DNA of 64,000 nucleotides from Phorcus lineatus (Eukaryota; Mollusca; Gastropoda; Trochida; Trochidae): NCBI GenBank assembly GCA_921293015.1, contig OV121089.1, positions 40,100,520 to 40,164,519 on the forward strand. Direction: 5' to 3'. Under the pieces are notes generated by a model. That model saw nothing but the letters and a program-made list of their open reading frames with translations, was not told the DNA's origin and did not search any database. The translations under genes were made by a program, and so were the position numbers. Positions 58,412 through 64,000 of this stretch are shown here, in pieces; within the stretch, counting starts at the first letter, position 1, and each line of letters begins with the position of its first letter.

Positions 58412-60090
58412 TAATAACAATGAATAATAATCTTCACGGGATCTTCAAAATCTTTATTTAGAAAGTGTCTCGAAAATTTTAAAAACACCCTTACTTTCAA
58501 TATCTTTAAAAATACAAGGATCTTTATTTCTAAAGGATATCTCAAAATTGGGAATAGATGGTGAATTAACAGACATATATTGTTGAGTATTATTATATTC
58601 TATGTAATTCAACCGCAACATTTTCAAATATCGTTTCATAGATTTAGGATTCTCAAATTTCCTATTGATCCGAAAGTCCCTTGTGATGCACCTCCTTATA
58701 TTAAAAACGATAAAGGTCTCTCCCCTGAGGAGGATGCGACCTTATGCAGCAAATTATTCGCTCAGGTGATGTTGTTGAGTCTCGGAAAATGTTACTTAAA
58801 GTTATAGAATCAATTTTGTAAGGCAACTAAGCTGGGCTAATTATTTTTCACGAGCAAAAATCTGATCATTTACACCAATAGTTCCAGTCGCGTCTGCAAA
58901 GATTTTCATTTTTATGCCCGTTTTAAAATTTAGGATGACGCTGCTTATTGGCGTATGTCGTTTTAAACCGATGAGGTACCGAATCAAGTGCAATCCCTTC
59001 GCAAGTACGAAATAACGGAAATCAAGTAATTGCAGCGCCGATACTTATGAAAGACGCATTCTTCATCGAGTTTACCACCTTTTTGTTATTTCTGTTTTTG
59101 ATAAAAGGTAAACAATTAGCTATTTTCATTTGATATTCAGCTGGGAAATTTCATGTGGTTTACGTCATGGACTTAGCGAAATGACGTGGTAGGGACTAAC
59201 GCTCGCGTAAGACATATGATAGGGTGTTTTGAACTTCATTATTGAGGGCTAGAATGCACGCAGATTTCTGAGAACTGTTGCAAACGTCAGGGGAAAGATT
59301 TCTGTGAGTGATGAACTATTTGTCCGGCGTGCATTACAATTTGCCTTGCAAAAAGGAGACTAAGACTTTAAATTCGCATACTCGGTGTTTGAATATAATA
59401 CATGTATGTTTTGCTCAATTGCCTTGTAAATTTCTACGCAATAAAAAATCTTTTAAAATCTATACGGTATCTTCTCCGTATGAATTCAATTCACAGGGTG
59501 ATAACAGAATAAGACACGCACTGTGATCATTGGCCTTGACCGCGAGGTGAATTGTGCTCATGAACTTTGACCCCTTACAACAATCAATCAGTTTGTGGCG
59601 GAAACTTAACATCCCAAAAGAAACTGTGTGTATGGTTCATTAAATACAATCTGTTAACGGTCATGCTCTAGTTCATCAAGGTTAGGAGTGCACGCGATAC
59701 AAGATTATATAAAACTTATATCGCACTAGACAACTTGAAATATATAGTGCTGACTGGTTAACTCACTGAACCGTAACTTAGGCAACATTTATACTCCCGT
59801 CCTATTTAACCATGCAGTGTGAAGATAAGAAATTAAAGGCTTGTTAAAGCAAATACATGAAAAATGAAAAGCGATAGCCAATAAAGCAGTAATAGTTTTT
59901 TTTCAATCAAGATCTTCACTTACATATCAGTCACAAAGTTTGAGTATACTAATTATCGACAGATAAAGCATTGACGATTTTTAAAAAATTCAATGATAAA
60001 ACTAATGTGTCATTATATAAGTAATTAAATATTTACTTTATAACCTGCAAAGTTGAACATAAGTATAAACATAACTTGTGTGTTGTCTTA
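58412..60090. other. Intergenic, nothing recognised
   Basis: No supported gene or repeat between the TRIM-like gene and the SINE pair. Confidence 0.35.
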
Positions 60091-60094
60091 AGTC

Positions 60095-60268
60095 GTCTGT
60101 GATGTAGCACCCATGATTCGCTAGCTCCAGCCGATGCTCGCAGGTTTCAACGCAATGCATAGCCACAATGGTGTTGCGGGCTTTCTCCCTGTAATAATTC
60201 TCATAACCGTGATATAAGTGAAAATCTCTTGAAAGCGACTCTAAACCCCAAATCACCTCACCTCACCT
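60095..60268 (+). mobile_element. SINE copy 2 (partial)
   Basis: Body and tail of the SINE seen at 9390-9695, here with CACCTCACCTCACC at its right end (60256-60268) and AGCCACAATGGTGTTGCGGG inside. The tRNA-like head is missing. SINE sense strand is plus. Confidence 0.75.
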
Positions 60269-60689
60269 GTGATGTAGCTGTACGTCAGGGGAAGCTACAC
60301 TGTGAAGTCACTATTCACAGCAATACTAAACGTTCACATTGCATTGTACCACTCGTTCACTGCCTCACTTTGTTTCCCCTACATACTTTTCTCTTCGGCT
60401 GCTATTAACCCAGCATTGACGCCTGCATGGCAAACTTATCTGCGTGATGTCTCAAGAACCACTCACTACATGCTCTTCCTATTGTGCACCAAGAATCTTA
60501 TTGGGAAGATATGATGGTAATTTCATGGTCACTGCCGAATCCAGAATTGTTCAGAAGGGAAACCGGCATGTAAAGTTTGTCAGCGTCATATTGCAAGGAC
60601 TGTTCTCTAGATTCTTTTTATATCTCAACTATTTGAAGGAAATTTTCATCCTTACTTCGAGAGAAGACACGTGGAATGTTTTCGGCATG

Positions 60690-60960
60690 GTGAGGTTAGA
60701 TGAGGTGAGGTGGGGTTTAACGCCGCTTTCAAGAGTATTTCACTTATATCGCGGCAGCTAGTATTATGCAGGGAGACAGCCCGCAACATCATTGTGGCTA
60801 TGCATTGCGGTGAAACCTGAGAGCATCGGCTGGAACTAGCGAACCATGGGTGGTACTGCACTGAAATTCAGTGTAACATTGCAGCCAAACCTGACTACGT
60901 GCACTACAGTTCTCTACTGTATACAAAGTTGTCGAGCCCCTGGCACGAATCGGAACTTTT
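60690..60960 (-). mobile_element. SINE copy 3 (partial)
   Basis: Opposite orientation to copy 2, only about 420 bp away. GAGGTGAGGTGGGG at the left, then TTTAACGCCGCTTTCAAGAG and CTGGAACTAGCGAACCATGG. It ends around GAGCCCCTGGCACGAATC, inside the degenerate head. Confidence 0.75.
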
Positions 60961-61620
60961 CGGCATGGAAGCCTGGATGTGATCGAAGCTTTTCTGACTT
61001 GGCTCTGTTTTCATGTTCTTAGTGAATTTTGAAATTATCCTTGAGTTTCTATCATCAAAACTATTTTAAAGATGTTTAATCTTGGTCAGTGATGTTTCTG
61101 TTGACATGTAGGCCTAAACTCTGCTTTCTCTTGTAAGTCCCAATATTCGAATCATAACATCACCCTATTGACAATTGCATGTTTTAGGGTTTTTTCACTT
61201 TCAGAATAACTGAACAAGTGCTTAGAAAACACTAATTTTTAACATTCCGATATGCCTGATTTGGGTGTGTAAGGACCTTTCATTAACAATGAACCTTCTG
61301 AAGGTTGATTCATCCACACGTTCCCCTTAACAGTCATTAAAAAGGATGAGCCAGAGAAATGAATCATTCTTGCGTTGGTTTTAGGTGCAAGGACAGGGAT
61401 GACACATAATTAAAAGTTTTAGTTTAGTATGAAATGTGGTCTTAGGACGACCAGCCAATCTAAGACCATATGTATGTCTTGCTTTCCAGTTTTAACATTT
61501 CCAAATTTTAAATCTTCCGGTTTATTCTTAACTTTAGAATTATGTAAATTTGACAATTGATTCTAGGGTCATTTTATGAAACTGACACAATATAGATAAT
61601 ATCAAAAGCTAAAAATGAAT
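60961..61620. other. Nothing recognised
   Basis: Spacer with no supported gene or repeat. Confidence 0.35.
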
Positions 61621-61770
61621 ATTACTTACGAGAGCAATCATATTGAGGTTCATAATTTTCATACGATGCCCTAGGGTAAAAAATTTAATTTTTTCATTGT
61701 CACGTCACGTCAAAAACCTCGCTCTCGTTCGGGAAATACTAATATTAAGCACCCGTGTCGCAAAGAGAGT
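61620..61770 (-). repeat. Dispersed repeat, copy 2 (inverted copy of 1715-1915)
   Basis: The reverse complement runs TTAATATTAGTATTTCCCGA ... CCCTAGGGCATCGTATGAAA, matching copy 1 at both flanks with a diverged middle. Confidence 0.55.
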
Positions 61771-62215
61771 GTGTCATATTATTCCATCTATATATAATAA
61801 TGAACACTATTATTTCATCGATCATGAAAACCGAGAATGAAAAGTCGAGCTTGTTAAATGTACGACCGGGTATGTTCCCTGCATATAGTCTATGCTACTA
61901 GGTCAAACATTGTGTTGTCCTCTGATACGTGTCATGGCAAAAGTTGGGACCAAGGTTAAACAATTTGTAGACATATATATGCATTGACAGAGCCGGCATT
62001 TCAACTGGGAGCATGATAATTCAATTGAACGCACATAGTCTACAATCATCAACTCAAATACAATGTGAAAGATATATAGTAACATCAAAGTGAATCAAAG
62101 CTTAAAAGTGAGTAAAAAAACAAGATATGATTCTTTACATCTTTACCTTTTTATATTCTTTGCTATAGTTTTGCTATAACACGTATTTTCGCGTTCAAAT
62201 TGGCTAATTCAAAGG

Positions 62216-63323
62216 CAATCTCATTGAAATCAGCCCGAAACTAATCGCTCGTACCTCGCTGCGTTTCTTGATCTGACCACGGCTCCATAAAAGCCGTGTC
62301 AGACGGCCTTGACCGTGACCTTTCACCTCCAATTATTCTGACCAATCACGGGTCCGCGTACATATCGGTTGTGTTTGATCAACAAAGATTGCGGAAAGTT
62401 GAAAATAAGGGACGCTCTGAAAAATGTTTTGCAAAAGTTTTGAATAGATAGCATAAGAAATGAACATCATTGTTGTTGCAACTGAGATCTATCATTTTGA
62501 ATTGTATGATCAGTTTTCAAACTGAAAACATAATTGTCACTTTTGAGATACACACCAGTGGCGGATCCAGGAATTTTGAGTGAAAGCGAAGGAGCGAGAG
62601 GGGGCACCATCATCCATTTTACTGTCGATAATCCCCGGGGGTAGAGGGTCGGGGGTCCGGTGAATCGTCAACCATTGCACACTTCTGAGTTCTAAATATA
62701 TAGCCGTATGTCATTTATCAAATGCAAATGCAAATGTTTCTGTTTCTACAGTTGATTTATTTACCTGCCTCCATTCAGAAAATACTTAATTTGAAATTTA
62801 AAAATTGAAGTGAATTCCTCGAAACCCTTTGACAAAATGATTGTCGAACTAATTTTGATCAATAATGTGTCGTAGTTTTGTTTTGGTAAATTTCTTCACT
62901 ATAACTTTTTAATTTTTGGAAAACGTCATTTCGACGAAGAAAATGCCAAATCAAACGCAAATATTGTCACGATAATACATCTTAATCACTATCTTCCTCG
63001 GGTCGCAGACATAGCTAAATTTCCCACCAAACATGAGCGTATTCATCTTGATAGTCAACACACCCACGATCATTTTACGTTCATCCCAGCTCGGCTTTTC
63101 TCGGGTCCATTCAGGAAAAGCTCGAATCCCGAGATACAAAGGTTACATGTGATGTTTTGAATGTCAATTCAACAGTTGCCGAAGTCTTTCCAGCCTCGAT
63201 TCTTATTGGCTGGCACAGTCTGGCGGTCAAGGCCGTCTGACGCTGCTCTTATGGAGCCGTGGTCAGATCAAGAAACGCAGCGAGGTACGAGCGATTAGTT
63301 TCGGGCTGATTTCAATGAGATTG
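62216..63323. mobile_element. Mutator-like element, 100-bp TIRs, perfect 9-bp TSD
   Basis: The left terminus 62216-62315 and right terminus 63224-63323 are inverted repeats of exactly 100 bp with three mismatches, starting CAATCTCATTGAAATCAGCC. The element is flanked directly by ATTCAAAGG at 62207-62215 and 63324-63332. Long termini plus a 9-bp duplication define a Mutator-type insertion. At 1108 bp with no recognisable transposase it is non-autonomous. A second element end, GTGGCGGATCCAGGAATTTT (62571-62590), lies inside. The near-identical termini and intact duplication imply a recent insertion. Confidence 0.9.
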
Positions 63324-63332
63324 ATTCAAAGG

Positions 63333-64000
63333 GGGCAGTAGCGCGTTTTTTTATTCTTAGTTCTTCAACGTTTTGCCAATCAACATTAGGTTAATGGCAA
63401 ATGTATTATACTCTGATGGTAAGACTTCGAAATCACTGAGGGATATCACAAATCGTAAGAGTCGGTATGCACAAAATGGTAAATATTGATTGTTCAAACC
63501 GTCTAAAGTGGGAATATTGTACGTATAAACGTAAACGAGAACAAAAGATGGCTTATAAGTTATAAAGGTATGTCTGCGTATAAGTGTGTCCTGAGTTCCT
63601 GCCGGAAATGGTAGAACGATGCTTTTGGGATTACAATTTGATACACATCTATATCTTTCAACATATTTCAAGGTTAAAGTACAGGATTTTTCGAAAGAGC
63701 GATTTTACAGGGTTTTTTTATTTATAAGGAAAAGCAAACTGTGATATTTTCAGAGTCAAACAAGATTAATCATATATATAGAGTTGTCAAAACTGTAAAC
63801 ATAGTATCATCTTGTTGTTTGCAGTCAAACTGAAACAAAACCCAGAGGGCATTTTCTAGAGTTTCCGACAATACCATAATTCAATATCAGCAATGTAAAC
63901 ATCGAAACAAGAGGGAATAAGTTCACTATGCACCGGTCGGAATGGAGGCAAAACAAGGTGAGTCCGTGACACTGATCCCTATTCCTTGCAATAGATTCAG
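63333..64000. other. Unassigned; possible short exon near the window end
   Basis: A 104-codon minus-strand frame (63671-63357) shows no known domain. At 63928-63957 a short ATG-started frame (MHRSEWRQNK) runs into a good donor AAG|GTGAGT and could be a first exon of a gene beyond the window. Support is weak. Confidence 0.25.

Noticed and set aside
63357..63671. 104-residue minus-strand protein
   Set aside because: No domain, no splice support and no repeat of it elsewhere in the window.

Overview
ORGANISM AND STYLE. This is AT-rich animal nuclear DNA with GT..AG introns, split genes and dense interspersed repeats. A CYP2-type P450, a TRIM-like RING/B-box gene, EGF and PAN-like exons, and a tRNA-derived SINE with a GGTGAGGTGAGG-type tail fit a mollusc, most likely a bivalve. 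That assignment is inference from gene and repeat style. No prokaryotic feature, CRISPR array, rRNA or true tRNA gene was seen. || LAYOUT. (1) 1-3.1 kb: LINE 3'-tail scraps with TGTC microsatellites and two DNA-transposon-like repeats that recur near 37 kb and 61 kb. (2) 3117-4758 (+): the 3' end of a gene for a membrane protein, made of an EGF exon in phase 1-1 joined in frame to a Thr/Ser-rich stalk, a Cys cluster, one transmembrane helix and a short tail. (3) 5.5-6.3 kb: two fold-back repeats. (4) 8210-20593 (-): a complete 8-exon cytochrome P450 of 494 codons; every splice junction was resolved by hand and all phases agree. Its introns hold a SINE, a long inverted repeat, a THAP-like transposase relic, a solo LTR and two simple or degenerate repeats. 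A decayed duplicate of its last exon lies just downstream. (5) 20.6-26.4 kb: no gene seen; one MITE with a perfect 9-bp target duplication. (6) 26.5-32.2 kb: a 73-bp minisatellite, a 5'-truncated LINE, and the 3' end of a Ty3/gypsy element with its LTR. (7) 33.2-38.4 kb: a 2.3-kb palindromic 38/76-bp satellite beside a second LINE, which is split by a hAT-like element and a MITE. (8) 38.7 kb (-): a lone PAN-like exon. (9) 43.1 kb (+): a lone calcium-binding EGF exon that appears to have lost one base. (10) 46454-58134 (+): a TRIM-like gene. Its RING, two B-boxes and coiled coil are in one large exon, followed by three more coding exons. A candidate first coding exon 6.3 kb upstream joins in frame and would add an N-myristoylation signal. 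(11) 58-64 kb: two SINE copies, and a 1108-bp Mutator-like element with 100-bp terminal repeats and a perfect 9-bp target duplication. || HOW IT WORKS TOGETHER. The host genes look like unrelated neighbours: an ER drug/steroid-type monooxygenase, a membrane EGF protein and a ubiquitin-ligase-type protein. Most of the remaining structure is mobile-element history. The most interesting items are the possibly myristoylated TRIM with a RING lacking its usual histidine, the frameshifted EGF exon, the relic P450 exon, and the two Mutator-like families whose termini and target duplications can be read directly.
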